Positions 1 through 12,386 of a DNA stretch of 64,000 bases are shown one piece after another; the stretch's first letter is position 1, and every line of letters begins with the position of its first letter. Under the pieces are notes generated by a model that had not been told where the DNA came from, did no database searches, and saw nothing but the letters and a program-made list of their open reading frames with translations. Source of the DNA: Zingiber officinale (lineage: Eukaryota; Streptophyta; Magnoliopsida; Zingiberales; Zingiberaceae); assembly GCF_018446385.1 (NCBI RefSeq), contig NC_055996.1, positions 129,132,532 through 129,196,531 of the forward strand. Direction: 5' to 3'. The position numbers and the translations under genes were made by a program.

Positions 1-3000
1 AGAAACATATGGATGCCACCTTTGAGCAACGTTCTCAACCTCATCAGGCTACAATTCGAGTAGAGGATATCCATTCAGGTGATTTCCTAGCAGTTTCAAA
101 GATCCGCGGTCGCTGGGGAGGTTTTGAGACATTAGAAAAATGGGTGACTGGTGCATTCGCTGGGCATACAGCAGTTTGCTTAAAGGATGAAGTGGGTAAT
201 CTCTGGGTTGGAGAATCTGGACATGAGAATGAGAAGGTACTTGAGAGATTATAAATGTCCAACTTTAACCTTATATCATTACTTTTGAGCTTTATGGATA
301 TATTGGAAGTCCATTAATTAATATGTCTTGAACTGCTATTTGATTAACATGATCTCTTTTCCAATGGGTAGTGACATGTAAACTTTTGCCTAATTCTCTG
401 ACTATGGTTTCCTGACAGGGAGAGGAGATTATTGTGGTGATTCCATGGGATGAGTGGTGGGACTTGGCACTGAAGGATAATTCTAACCCTCAAATAGCGT
501 TGCTGCCTTTGCATCCAGACTTGCGTGCAAAATTCAATGAAACAGCAGCATGGGCTTATGCTAGGAGCATGTCCGGAAAACCCTATGGGTATCACAACAT
601 GATATTTAGCTGGATCGATACCATATCTGATAATTATCCACCTCCCCTTGATGCTAATTTGGTATGAGTGTAATAAGGATTCTTTAAATTTCAAACTTTG
701 GTACCTTTATAATTGTTGATTTTATCTATTAATTCATCATAATTTTTTTTTCGTTCATTAGATTCTGGACATGTGTTTACTGTGCATTTTTTTGGTTATA
801 GTTTAGCAGGTATATGTCAGCTTCTACATCGCTGTGATACAATCTTTTGTGTTTAATATTCACATACTAAAGATGTGGAAGTCTTATTCTTTTGGATTAT
901 ACCTTTAGATTTACTATATACAAACTGTTAATTTACTCAGATTAATTTTGCTCTATTTCCATCACTTTGAATCCCTTCCCCCATTACCGCTACATCTAGG
1001 ACAGTTGTTAGAAGCTAGGATCAAATGCCCTTGTGACTTTTTAACTGCAACATAGATCATATATGACAAAATTATGTATAACCTATGAGAATTATTCACA
1101 GTTCTGTTGAATAGGAGTTTTGTTGGTTAATGAGGGAAGTGCAGTCCTAAAATAGATTAGAATAGTTTTGTTATTATGCGACAAAAATAGGATGGGGTTT
1201 ATTTAAGGAGTTAAGGATGTCAGAAAGTTTATTGTCATTTTATAATTAATCCTTCAAGCTTGTCCAATTGAGCCAAGGTTTCAATTAGTGATCAATTCTT
1301 GAAACTGATTGGTGACTGGAAAGCTACCGATTGATGGACCAACAGGTGATAGGTGTTGATATCTGTTAGAAGACAGAAAAGGGAGCTTATTTTCAAAGGA
1401 GGGGGAGCAAGTGTCGTAATGGACAAAGGAGAGAGAGAGAAGTGGGAAAAGACAAAAAAAGGAGGGAAAGATGGTAAACAAAAACAATAAATTGTTTCTT
1501 GAGTGGATGGACAGGTATAACTTGGTTAGAGTACAAACAATCGGCAGGGCAGTTATGTACCATGCAACCACCTTGTAGAGTTTGTCTTGATGCTTAGTTT
1601 ATTTGTCTTTATTTTCTTTGCTAATAGGGTTAATTAGGAACTTTTCTTGTTCATCTAAATATTTTCTGCAATTGTTTGTTCCCCAGGTAATGTCCGTTAT
1701 GTCCATGTGGACTAGGTTGCAACCTGCTTATGCTGCTAATATGTGGAATGAAGCCCTCAACAAGCGACTTGGGACAGAGGTACTTGAACTAGATCATTGA
1801 AATATTTCTAGTTATATGTTTAGATATTAGATTTCGGTGGAATGTCAGCTAGTTTGTAACTATCTTGAGTAACAAGTCAGGATGGGATATTTGCCTCAAG
1901 GTTTTCTTGCCTATGCAAGTATGCATAGTTGGCTGGATATAGTAAAAATACTATTTCCCATTTGCTCTTATTAAAATGATTTTCATTATGCAATTTTGGT
2001 TAATTAAAAAGTTCTATACAAAATCTCAGATGCTACTAAAACTCTAAATTCCTCTTGCTTCTGCTGTTCTCGAGTAGTTATTCCAGCTACCCTAAACAAT
2101 CTAGAAGCTCCCGCCATACGGGGTCCCGGGGAAGGATCCATTATACGCAACCTTACCTTATTTTTTGCAAGAGGTTGTTTCCAAGTTTCGAACCCGTGAC
2201 CTTTTGGTCACATGACAATAACTTTACTATTGCGCCAAGCTCCCCTTCAAAGTATGCCAAAAATATGAAATATGAATTTTGTCATTTCTAACAGATTAAA
2301 CTTTTCGATAAGTGATTGTCTGATACTAGAAAATATTTTGTGGATATTTTTTCTGTCTCAAATGAAGATGGATATTGAGAAAAATTAAACATCTTGCATG
2401 TTTTGAGATGGGAAATATCCTTTTATCAGTATATGAATGAATAGATAGGAATCCCTTGTAAATTAATGAAGTAAGGTTAGTAGGTAAAGGTTGACATAGT
2501 AGACAGATGCTGCTGATTTGCCTCAGGATCTCTTTTCAATAAAGGTCATGTGCTTGATCTACGGATGTGATAAGTACCTTGGTACATGGAAATTTGAGGT
2601 CATCTTTAAAATGATCCACTTCCAAAAAAATGGATGCAATTGAAACACAATATTTGTCATAGTTGTCAATTTTTGTTATTGAGAATGCCATAACCTTTGA
2701 TGATAGAAACAAATGTCTTAATCTTGTTCAAGTAACTAACAAGGTTTTGCTTGTCAGGGGTTGGAGTTCCACGATATTATCGTTGAAACTGAAAGGCGTG
2801 GAATGACCTTCGATCAGTTGCTCACCATGCCCGAACAAGACGACTGGGTTTACAGTGATGGAAAATCTACAACTTGTGTCGCTTTTATTCTGGAAATGTA
2901 CAAGGAGGCTGGAATATTTGGCCCTCTAGCCAACTCCATACAAGTTACTGAATTCACTGTAAGTACAATTTTATCCACCATGGCACTCTGTCACTACCAA

Positions 3001-3281
3001 GTTTTTTACTTAACATATTAGATGTTTCTTCACCGCGCTCTTACCCTACACTCCTCTCCTTTCTCCAGATTCGCGATGCTTACATGCTTAACATATATGA
3101 GAACAACCAGACGCGATTACCAAGCTGGTGCAATTCACAGGAGGAAAAGCTTCCTTTCTGCCAGATACTAGGGGATTACAGAATGGAGCTGCCTGAATAC
3201 AACACTATTGACCCTTACGCGAATATGAACGAAAACTGCCCCTCCTTGCCTCCAACTTACATTCGACCCTCAAGTTGTTGA
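1..3281 (+). CDS. Conserved plant protein of unknown function, possible permuted NlpC/P60 (papain-like) fold; 5' end outside window
   Basis: Five exons join in frame with GT-AG introns: 1-236, 419-661, 1687-1779, 2758-2958 and 3069-3281 (stop TGA 3279-3281). They give about 325 residues counted from the Met at position 9. The frame is open upstream of that Met, so the true start may lie outside the window. Visible blocks are GHTAVCLKD (His at residue 53), WDEWWDLAL, GKPYGYHNMIFSWID and TTCVAFILEMYKEAG (Cys at residue 228). A His motif near the N-terminus followed much later by a Cys at the start of a helix is the order seen in circularly permuted NlpC/P60-type hydrolases. That assignment is my inference; no function is established here. 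No signal peptide can be judged because the 5' end is missing. Intron 3 (1780-2757) carries a SINE. EBS follows 628 bp downstream on the same strand. Confidence 0.8.
2081..2246 (-). mobile_element. Au-type SINE (tRNA-derived), minus orientation, in intron 3 of the first gene
   Basis: Read on the minus strand, the sequence starts GGGGAGCTTGGCGCAA. It has an A-box-like segment, the B-box GGTCACGGGTTCGAA, then the block AACCTCTTGCA, a GGATCC-containing segment and GCGGGAGCTT near its 3' end. This is the layout I know for the angiosperm Au SINE family. It matches the better preserved copy at 6382-6538, but its 3' end is more degraded. It lies antisense to the host gene inside an intron. No clear target-site duplication is visible. 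Confidence 0.8.
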
Positions 3282-3909
3282 TTTGTTGTTTGCTCATCAC
3301 CAATAATGGTTGCATCCAGTCTCTGAAGTGAATGGTGAATTTCACTGGGCGAAGAAGAGGTCATATTAGTACACCATTCTGTATATTTAGAACTGCAGGT
3401 TCCATGTATTTATTGAGATTTTCAACAATGGAGATGAACCTTTGTAGCAAGATTTCAAAGCTTTAAATTGCTTGAAAATCGATTCTAATATTTCTGAGCA
3501 GGTATACAAAATTTAGAGTCACATGCATTTTCCTCTCTTGTTCGGGTGTTGTGTTCTACAGGTGTGGAATGAAGCGGCTTGATTGAACCGGTGTCAGGCC
3601 GGACCGGGCCGATTCTAGTAACCGGCCGAGTCGGACTGCCTGTTCCCAAAGAATGATTGCTCAACTGATGTAAGGACCTTCACCCAGCGAGTCATTTCCT
3701 TGCCACCCTTTTTGGGAACCCACTTCCAAATGCTCATCCTCTCTCTCTCTCTCTCTCTTTCTATCTCTAGGGTTTCGATTTGACCTCCATTTCATCTCCT
3801 GCCATCTTCCTCTTCGATCTGCACTGTGACCACCATCGCCAGCGCGAGCCACTAGTTCCAGGACGAGAAGAGACCCATTCAGTACTCACTTGTACTCCCC
3901 CGTCAGCTG
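3282..3909 (+). promoter_or_regulatory. Intergenic segment: 3' UTR of the first gene and 5' UTR/promoter of EBS with a CT tract
   Basis: This 628-bp gap holds the 3' UTR of the upstream gene and the leader of EBS. A pure CT tract lies at 3738-3760, about 150 bp before the EBS start codon. Such pyrimidine tracts are common in plant 5' UTRs near transcription starts. I see no ORF with gene-like features. The ATG at 3780 opens a frame that overlaps EBS out of phase, so it could act as an upstream ORF if transcription starts before it. Confidence 0.45.
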
Positions 3910-6900
3910 ATGGCCAAGACCAAACCGGGGAAGAAGGACCTCGATTCCTACACCATCAAAGGAACCAACAAGGTCGTCAAAGGTACTGCCTTGTTTCCTG
4001 TGCAATTCGTGACCTTTTTGAGCTATTATTCGGCTGCTACTTTGTTCTCAATGCGCGAGGGCGGTACTGTAGTCAGCGACTGCGTTTTGCTCCGGCCGTC
4101 GGAGTCGGACAAGCCGCCGTACGTGGCGCGGGTGGAGAAGATCGAGGCCGACCACCGAAACAACGTGCGGGTGAAGGTTCGGTGGTACTACCGACCTGAG
4201 GAATCCATGGGCGGCCGCCGGCAGTTCCATGGCGCCAAGGAGCTTTTCCTCTCCGACCACTATGACGTGCAGAGTGCACACACCATCGAGGGCAAGTGTG
4301 TTGTCCACTCCTTCAAAAATTACACCAAGTTGGAGAATGTCGGTGCTGAGGATTACTTCTGCCGCTTCGAGTACAAGGCTGCCACCGGGGCCTTCACTCC
4401 TGATCGTGTTGCTGTGTGAGCTTTGCCTGCTTTGGTTCAATTTTTTTTTTTTCCTTATTTTGTGATTGAAACTTTCTTGTGTTTGTACTTTTATCTGGAA
4501 TTTGTATTTTTCATTTCAGATACTGCAAATGCGAGATGCCTTACAACCCTGATGATCTGATGGTTCAATGTGACGGATGCAAGGATTGGTAAATGATTTC
4601 AACTACTCTTTTCTCGTTTGCCTGACTTGGTTGTTTCTCTTATTGATGCGAGTTCAAATTTGGAAGTGAATCAATCACTTCAAAGAAGCTCTTAATTTTG
4701 GTTGAATTGAGATGCTGTTTGGCTGTGCAAACAAATATTCTTTAGAGACAGAGTGGCAATAATTTGATATGGGAACAATCAGGCAGTTGCTCTAGCAAAA
4801 CCCTTGATTCTGCAAATTGCTCATACATGATGACCCTTTATAAAAGTGACTAACAAGATCTCTAATTCGTGTTCCCCTAGTGATTGAAAAAATGTTTTCC
4901 ATAAAAGATCTCGACAAAACCTAAATACTTGAGAAGATACAAAAAAGACAGTAAATATCCATATAATTAATATCAGAACAAGAATTTCCATTACTATCCA
5001 TGCATGGCGGGTGGGAAGTTTGAGGAAAAATATTAATATTTATGAAATATTCAAATGCAAAAATAACTGACAAGATAGGCTTAGAAGAAAAAGCAAAGTT
5101 TTTAATTGTGGAGCTTGTTTAAGTTTCTACTTTTATTTCACCTTATCACTCATTTGATTTCAATAAATTGAAAATTAAGAACCCATGAATTTCTAGATTC
5201 TAAGCCTAGTAAAAACATCCCCTTAAGCTTCCTTTCTGATTAGATGTTGCAAGATTTCTTCTTCATTGGTTCTTGGAGGCAAATTTGCAAGTAACAAGAG
5301 GAAAAACTCTCATAAACATCTGTACGATTGCACATGCACATGCACATGCACATGCACATGCACATGCAAAAGTATTTTTGACCAGCTAATAATTGCAACT
5401 CGTGCCTTATTGTCCTTCAATACAAGGATGATTTGTTGGCAATTCTTGCAAACACTACCGTTGATTGGCTGATTTGTAGGCAAATGTTGTTTAGGTAGGC
5501 ACTAAATTTCTTTGTTCTTGAACAGCAGCAAGAGGAATTGAGGATCATCAATTTCTTTTTTATTTTTTCTCACTCACTTCTGTTCAAGTAAGCACTGGAC
5601 GAGGGGATTCTTGTCAACATCTTCCTTTTTCTTACTTTTGACCAGGAACACTGTATATTATGAAAAAAAAAAATTGGAGAAAAGATGAATTAGGGATCTT
5701 GTTCAATGGTTTTTAGAAAATAGTTGCTCTAATTGGTGTTTTGTAGAAATCGAGGCCTTGTTAGGGCAATTACTCTAAACGTTTGAAGTAGCTGGAGTAC
5801 CTGGCAGATATGCTAATGCTAAGATGATATCAAATGTAGCACATATCAATAAACAGGCTGGAAAAATATTTATGTAACCCATACCTCTTTATTTTTTGGT
5901 ATGCTTTGCTTTAACCCAATAGATGCTTGTTGTGCATCTTATATTCTCTATGTAAGGTCTCAGAGTACTGCCTATCTGTTCATGGAGTTGTTTTATTAAG
6001 AAGATGATAGTATTTCCTGCTAAAGGGTACTTTCTCAAAACATGGGTGTGGGAGAGTATTCTTTTAGACTATATGAAACTTATATAGTATGAGTTAAAGA
6101 TTAAATATAGAAATTTGCATTGGGACATTGGAGACTAAATGGTTTGTTCACAGCTAGAAACTTGAATCATCGCCAATTCATTGACATCTATCTATTAAAT
6201 ATCTTCCTTGTTATCTTTCATTCACACTTCTCTCTTACATTATGTTAAATTTCTGATGTTTGGACAAACATGTTAAAAAATGGTTCCTATGGTCACTTTG
6301 GCTATGCACCTCCTATTACTGTAAGAGGTTACCTTTTCTGCTTGCAGTAATTATAGTTTGCAACTGATAAACGAAGACGAAGGGGAGCTTGGCGCAACTG
6401 TAAAGTTGTTGCTTTGTGATCAAAAGGTCACGGGTTCGAATCCTGGAAACAGCCTCTTGCAAAAGGCAGGGTAAGACTGCGTACAATGGATCCTTCCCTG
6501 GGACCCGCATAATGGGAGCTTCGTGCACCGGGCTGCCCAACTGATAAAAGAAGAATGTTTGGAAGTGAATGATTAATTTAAATCTTTGGTTTGTTTAGTG
6601 ATAAAATTGTGTTGTGGATGATTTTTTATGTGCATCATGCCAGCATTGCAACAAAGCTGACTGATTTAAAATGGATATTAACCACAACAACATCCAAGCC
6701 TTTATCTTATTTTATTGTTGCTAACCAAGTCTTCTTTGCCCTCTCTCTTCCTCTACTAATGAAAATGAATATCACTCTTAATAAATTTTTACCTTTAGAA
6801 GATCTAAGTTTATCTTATTCCCTGATGTTGCACTTGGTGTGATCTGGAATAACTGTTTTATGATCCTTTGCTGTGTTTTTGCGTGTGATGAAGTCTATTA

Positions 6901-7813
6901 CTTGTTTTATCTATTTCATCATTTGTTCTTGGGATTTAATATTTGTCTTTGTTTTCTATTTTAGTTTCTATCTTTCTACGCGCTATGCAGAGGTAAATAA
7001 ATAATTTATTCAAATAGGTTCCATCCATCTTGCGCGGGCATGAGTATTGAACAAGCAAAAAAATTGGAACACTTTCTGTGTGCAGACTGTAGCCCTGAAA
7101 GTGATGCAAAAAGATCCTCAAATGGTTTTCCAGCTTCACCAGTCTCTGAACCTAAGGTGATGTTGGTAGTGTTAGTGTGCTCTTCCATTCAAGGAAAAGC
7201 ATTTAAGTGCTCTTATTCCTGAACCAATTAACTCATGTTTGTTTAGATTGGTAATGAGTCTAGAAATTCTTCATTCATATTCTATGCTGATTGCCATTGC
7301 AACACCTGCTCTCTCTGATGGTTAGAGGAAGTTAAGAAATCTACTTTGTTTAGTGCTTATGATACTAATGGTTACGATGTCTCAAGTCTTGATCATTGAT
7401 GATTATCCTGTTGTAGTTTATGTGAAAATGGACCTATTTAAGCTCTATTTTGTGGATATCATCTTTCAGATATTGATTTTATCTTCAAGCAATCATGGAA
7501 GTTTGAAGCTTGCTCTAGTTTTATAATTGAAACACCTTGATGCAGGTTGCCCCATGTAATTTCATAGCTGAGGTTATCGCTTAACCAGTAGTTACCCACC
7601 AGTTTCAATCAGATGAAATTAATAACATTAGGATAAAAGACAACATACTTTAGCCACTTAAAATGTTCTTATTTTGATGTGATTAAAACTCAGCTATGAA
7701 ATAGCTAATCTATCTGTGTCAACAGTTGCTACCCTTTAAACTTTTGATGGCATTTATAGGTTGGATTTGCTGTTCAATTGTTGCAGGCTGAATCTAAGAG
7801 GAGGAAGAGGTAA
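3910..7813 (+). CDS. EBS: EBS-type BAH and PHD domain histone reader (216 aa)
   Basis: Exons 3910-3982, 4073-4415, 4520-4588, 7018-7156 and 7787-7813 join in phase to 216 codons plus stop. The start MAKTKPG matches the family N-terminus. The BAH domain spans about residues 25-138 ([40 protein letters not shown]). A PHD finger follows with all eight zinc ligands: C141, C143, C156, C159, H164, C167, C183 and C186. The protein ends in a basic KRRKR. In Arabidopsis, EBS and its paralogue SHL read H3K27me3 through BAH and H3K4me3 through PHD, and EBS represses flowering through FT. The residues here fit EBS better than SHL (AKTKPG start, [16 protein letters not shown] end). Intron 1 is only 90 nt, is a multiple of three and has no stop, so its retention would insert 30 residues. 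The 2.4-kb intron 3 holds a microsatellite and a SINE. Confidence 0.93.
5331..5367 (+). repeat. Hexanucleotide microsatellite (CACATG)n
   Basis: About six tandem copies of CACATG lie in intron 3 of EBS, roughly 740 bp after the donor site. The array is perfect and so probably length-variable. It has no coding role. Confidence 0.9.
6382..6538 (+). mobile_element. Au-type SINE with target-site duplication, in EBS intron 3
   Basis: A tRNA-derived 5' part (GGGGAGCTTGGCGCAACTG, then B-box GGTCACGGGTTCGAATCC) is followed by the Au-type body and the end GTGCACCGGGCTGCCC. The 16-bp flanks AACTGATAAACGAAGA (6362-6377) and AACTGATAAAAGAAGA (6539-6554) differ at one position, as expected for a target duplication made by LINE-type machinery. 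It lies in the same orientation as EBS. It is not a functional tRNA gene: the 3' half of a cloverleaf is missing. Confidence 0.9.
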
Positions 7814-8218
7814 CAACTAGCGATGGAGACTCAGCTATGGAGGGAGAAGTTATCGGCATTTTATGAAACCCCACTGATCACGTTGGTAGCTGGAGCTTGT
7901 ACAGTGCAGAGAATAAACTGCATGAAAGGAAACCATCCTAATGTTATGAACCTGGGAGTGTGTAAGGTGGTAAGTTGTGCAATGAGAAATCAGATGTCGT
8001 CGTTCTTACCCTCTTCATCATGTTCAACCATGTTTTATGTTGCTTGTCAAGTGTTCCTTTTGAATCTGTGTCTTTATATCCAATCTTCACCATTAGTATG
8101 GAACTAGTTCCAAAAACCTCTATGTAATCGCAAAAGAAGTCTAATTACTATGTTTTTTTCCTCCCTAAATTTCAATATCACGTCTCTTTGTTACTTTGCA
8201 GTCATTTAATCAACCAAA
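7814..8218. other. Convergent 3' UTR interval between EBS and the kinase gene
   Basis: This 405-bp interval separates two stop codons that face each other. It should hold the 3' UTRs of both genes, possibly overlapping. A 94-codon open frame on the plus strand (7823-8107) has no recognisable features, and I treat it as 3' UTR. Confidence 0.5.
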
Positions 8219-10092
8219 TCAAGCTCCTCGTTCCTGTTTTTGCCTCAGTGACCTACACAACTGAGAGTAGCGGTACAAAGTAGTGCCATCTCTGTGCATC
8301 GCGATATCAGAATGAATCATCGAGTTGGGAAACCGTTGCTTGTGTCTCTGATTGAGATCGCCATGTTTCCCCCCTCCACCCTTGAACTCCATCTTCTCTT
8401 CTTCTTCTCTTTTCCTCTCTTTTTCCTCTTCCTCGGTCGGTGCCACGTAGACGAATGGCCCCACGGGCAGGTCGCGTAGATCCATGAGCGGCTCCAATGC
8501 CTGCACCACGACTCTCATGTTAGGCCTCAATTTAGGCTTGGTGCCGAGGCAATTGTAGGCTACTCTTGCAGCCTCTCGGGCTCCTTTGGTGGAGTAGACT
8601 CCATCCAGCTTCGGGTCCATAACTCGGCCTAGCTTGTCGGGGTCGATGAGGTAAGGCTTAGCCCAATCGACTAGGTTCATTTGCCGATTCGGCCGGGTTT
8701 TATCCACGCATCGCCGCCCGGCAAGTAGCTCGAGCAGCACAACACCAAAGCTATAAACATCGCTCTTCGCAGTGAGGTGCCCTGCAATCCATCCATCGGT
8801 CACAGATACAACGGTCTAAAGTCACAACATGAAATCGGACAACGGTCTAAAGCCTCACCAGTTAAAACGTATTCGGGCGCGGCGTAGCCGTGCGTGCCCA
8901 TCACGCGCGTGCTCACGTGAGATTCATCCCCCTGAGGCCCATCCTTCGCCAGCCCGAAATCTGACAGCTTGGCTGTGTACTCCTGCCCACAAAACAAACA
9001 AACAATTTTTTTTTTTTTTAAAAAAAACGAGTTAATTGTTTACAAACAATACATTCGATCGCATTTTCCCACTGGAAAACGAGCAAAAAAGCATTTGTCC
9101 ACCTTAATCCATGAAAACAACCTTTCATAGCTCATCTCGTAACAATAGCCACCGGAAGAGTCGAAGAGTCGTTGTTTAACAACAGTGTGTCAACTAACTC
9201 GGCAACTATCGTTATTTTTTTGTTAGTTCAATTCGGTTCGATTTAGAGAAATAAAAAAAACAAAAAATTATACCAAATCGATTAGAATGTTGGATGCCTT
9301 GAAATCTCTGTAGATGATTGGCTTGTCGGCGTGATGGAGGAAGGCGAGGCCTTTGGCTGCGCCCACTGCTATCTTCAACCTTCGTTCCCACGTCAACGAA
9401 ACAAGCAGCCCTATACCGATCGATCGACAACGTCATCAAAGCCTTAAAACTATTCCAAGTCAAAGGAAAACTAACATGCATGCTTCCATATATATTTGTT
9501 CTATTTTATTATTATTATTATATGAGGGAAAATACCTTTGAAGAGATGACTTTCCAGGCTTCCACGAGGCATGAACTCATAAACTAACATCCTGTGCTCG
9601 TCTTCGCAGCAGTAGCCGATCAGTTTAACAAGATGGGGATGCCTCAACTGCCCCAGAATCATCACCTCCGCCTGCAAATTAAAGGTGTTTAAGCGTGAAG
9701 TCGTTTTCGAGTTCGGTTCGGCTTAGTTTGGTGTAGCTCACCAGCCACTCCCGGTGGCCCTGCAGGCCGTCCAAGTCGAGCGACTTGACGGCGACCTCCT
9801 GCTGCCTCAAGCCGCCGTCGACGATCCCCCGGTAGACCGGCCCGAACCCGCCGGAGCCCAGGAAGTTCGCTGCCGAGAAGTTCCCGGTGGCGGCCTTCAG
9901 CTCCGCCATGGAAAACACGTGCAGGTTCGAGCCGGCGAGCGTCAGCGACAGATCCTCAGCCGAGAAGCCGCCGCTGCTCCCGTCCCACGAGTCCGACCCG
10001 CTCCGGAGCTTTCGCGGCCGCGCTCCCGAGGCGGCGCCGCAGCCAATCCCGCAGCAGCTCGCTAGCAGAGACCCCCACGGATTGCTGGACAT
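8219..10092 (-). CDS. Receptor-like cytoplasmic kinase, RLCK subfamily VII, RIPK-like (436 aa)
   Basis: Minus-strand exons 10092-9742, 9671-9536, 9410-9274, 8982-8859 and 8781-8219 join in phase to 436 residues, a usual RLCK-VII length. The glycine loop GSGGFGPVY lies at residues 79-87. The VAVK lysine is K103. The catalytic loop IYRDFKASN has D198; Tyr in place of the His of HRD is normal in this subfamily. DFG is at 216-218 and APE at 243-245, followed by [14 protein letters not shown]. The segments [20 protein letters not shown] and [14 protein letters not shown] GLQGHREWL are typical of RIPK-type members, which act at the plasma membrane downstream of immune or developmental receptors. 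The N-terminus has CC at residues 13-14 and C18 but no Gly2, so palmitoylation rather than myristoylation would anchor it (inference). The C-terminal tail is rich in Glu, Lys and Arg. Start chosen at 10092; the frame is also open to an ATG at 10152. Confidence 0.93.
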
Positions 10093-12145
10093 GGCGTCGG
10101 TCGATCGGAAAATTGCGAACAGAGGAGGATTTCGCTCCTGCCGGTTCCTCATTTATACACACTGTTTATTGCAAATATGAAATGACACTAATACCCTTCC
10201 GTTCTCAATCACACTTTACCCCCTCATACTTTATAAATTCACAACGCCATACTCCGTTGAACACCCACACATTTGATCAAATTTTCCAGGGGCAAAATGA
10301 AATTCTCCCTCAGATGTTGTCACTCCGCCTGCCAGCGTAGAACCTTCCCCTAATTTAATTTCTAAATTAAGGAGATCATCATTAATTATAATTAAGGCCC
10401 CATTACGAGCCATTAACCATGTTTAGGTCACCAAAATGGATTACATTAAATGTATTTTGTTCATGACATTGCAAGAACAAATTTGAAGTTTTAAAATTGA
10501 GTTTATGGCAATTTGGTAAGAGATGGAGAGGATTGTCGATATTGTGGATTAAAGGGGTTTGGTTAATTATTATATTGGCGTGAGGATAGCTACATGCTAC
10601 TACTCTAGAGTTGTTAATTGACTAGGCCATTAATGAAAGTTCAACCATGGCATTTTAACTACTACTTAATTCACGGAAGGCCACCAAAAAAATGTATGAT
10701 GTATCTAAAGCAATAAATGGATTTGAACAAAAATGAATAATATATAAAGTTCAACCATGATCTCGATCCTCGATCTTGTGAGGTCCTTGTTTACCTTGAT
10801 CTCAATCTTTTCCAATATACCTTCCATCTCTTAGGATCATGTAAAGTTGTTGCTTAACTATGCTCTCACCTCTATTGTCTTTTCTTTCTTTCATGGGGAC
10901 AAACATAAAAAAAAAAAAAAAGGGTAGATTCGCTACCTTAGCGGTCCTTCTAATGCTGGTCTCATGGATATGGAGACAGGTTCATATAGGTACACAGGTC
11001 ATAAGCGCATGACGGGATAAATTCTAGATCGCCAGTTTCTGAGAATTCCAATAGAAATAATGACGAGGTAAACTCCAGATCGTCATGAGGACAAACATAA
11101 AACTTTAGGCCAACGTTGATACTAAACGTAAGAAAGGATGAGTGTGATATAGTGGTAAAATATTTAAAGATAAATAAGACGTTTACAATTCAAATTCCAA
11201 TAGAAACACTTATGAAGGTTGATCATTTATCTTCGGTATTAGTCGAGCGAAGTTTAGACATTTGAATTAAATAAACAAAAGGTAAGAAGGATTGTTGATC
11301 AAATTATCAAGATCTTTTAATTTTCAAATGTGGTTTATAAAGTAAATTAATCAGGTCAAATTATTAATTTTTTATTTGATAAACCTAACCAATCTGACCA
11401 ATATTAATTAAACCATTTGAAAGAAATGGGAGATATTGCCATTTTGGAAAATCAAGTAGGTTGTGATCTTGTTACTTATCGCGGTCTTCGGATTTGAAGA
11501 GATGATTAATACAACAAATTGTTATTATAGGTAGGCGATTATTCTTAATCTTCTATCTAATTTGGTTTGATCTTCCTAGCTATCAAATTTGATCTCGTCT
11601 CTCTAATTATAAGTAGGAGTTTCTTCTCCGGGTATCCTTTTGTTTTTCTTCAAGATATCTATATGATCATAGTGCTTATTATCTTACCTAGTGATCATTT
11701 ATGTAATTGCTTTATCGTTTTTCCTTGAAGGATGAATAGAGAAAGGATTGGTTGCATAAGAAATGAGATATTTTTTTTAAAAAAAAAATCGGTTTGCAAA
11801 TTAAATTTTGATTAATTTTTTTATCCATCTAAAATCAAGCAAAGCTACTTTTTGACAACGACAACAACTTAAACTCAAAATTGTGAATCTACTACTAGAT
11901 GCCTTCATTTTTCTTTTCCATTTTACTATGTTTTTTTCTCTTGAATGGTTAATCTTTGTTCTTTATTCATCCTTCCATATTGACTATCCTTATCGTTATA
12001 ATAATAACATAAAAGGGTAGTTAGATATGATTAGGAAGATCTAACTAAACCTCCAACTTTAAATTTAAATCAACATATCGTGGTAAAGATGATGCAGTTT
12101 TTTATTTTTCTTTTATTTTGTACAAACGGTAAAAATGAAATTTGT
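10093..12145. other. Intergenic region, AT-rich; kinase promoter side
   Basis: No gene is supported here. The first few hundred bases hold the 5' UTR and promoter of the minus-strand kinase. The stretch 10920-11270 has short direct similarities (ATTCTAGATCGCC at about 11030 and ACTCCAGATCGTC at about 11070) and looks like a decayed repeat that I cannot classify. The remainder is AT-rich with homopolymer runs. Confidence 0.5.
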
Positions 12146-12386
12146 TGTAAAATTATATAAGTAATTGCATATCAAAAGGAAATATTATTAACCTTTTCTT
12201 TTTCTATTTCTCATCTATGAAAAGAATACATACATATATTTATAGGCATATAACCATCTTGAAACTTCTATGCTCATGTATTTACATAAATTAAGAGATT
12301 ATAAGAGATGATGAGTTATAAAGCAATGAGGGAGTTTATAAAATGTAGGAGTTTCATGGACATCTACATACATATGTTATTTTACA
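12146..12386 (-). repeat. 3' LTR of the old minus-strand Copia element
   Basis: This repeat aligns over its full length with 19929-20170, sharing for example AATTATATAAG, GGAAATATTATTAACC and CATACATATGTTATTTTACA. The internal polypurine side lies at 12387 onward, which fixes it as the 3' LTR of a minus-strand element. Confidence 0.88.

Noticed and set aside
3780..4199. 139-codon open frame overlapping EBS in another frame
   Set aside because: It runs across the EBS leader, exon 1, intron 1 and part of exon 2 out of frame and has no domain. It is a shadow apart from possible uORF activity.
4048..4440. 130-codon minus-strand frame opposite EBS exon 2
   Set aside because: It is a shadow of the GC-rich BAH exon with no independent support.
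6382..6480. tRNA-like A and B boxes that could suggest a tRNA gene (also at 2150-2246 and 24763-24840)
   Set aside because: The 3' half of a cloverleaf and acceptor pairing are missing, and non-tRNA SINE bodies follow. One copy has a clear target duplication.
9212..9587. 89-codon frames on both strands around 9212-9587
   Set aside because: They are other-frame readings of RLCK exon 3 and its introns. The real exon is 9274-9410.
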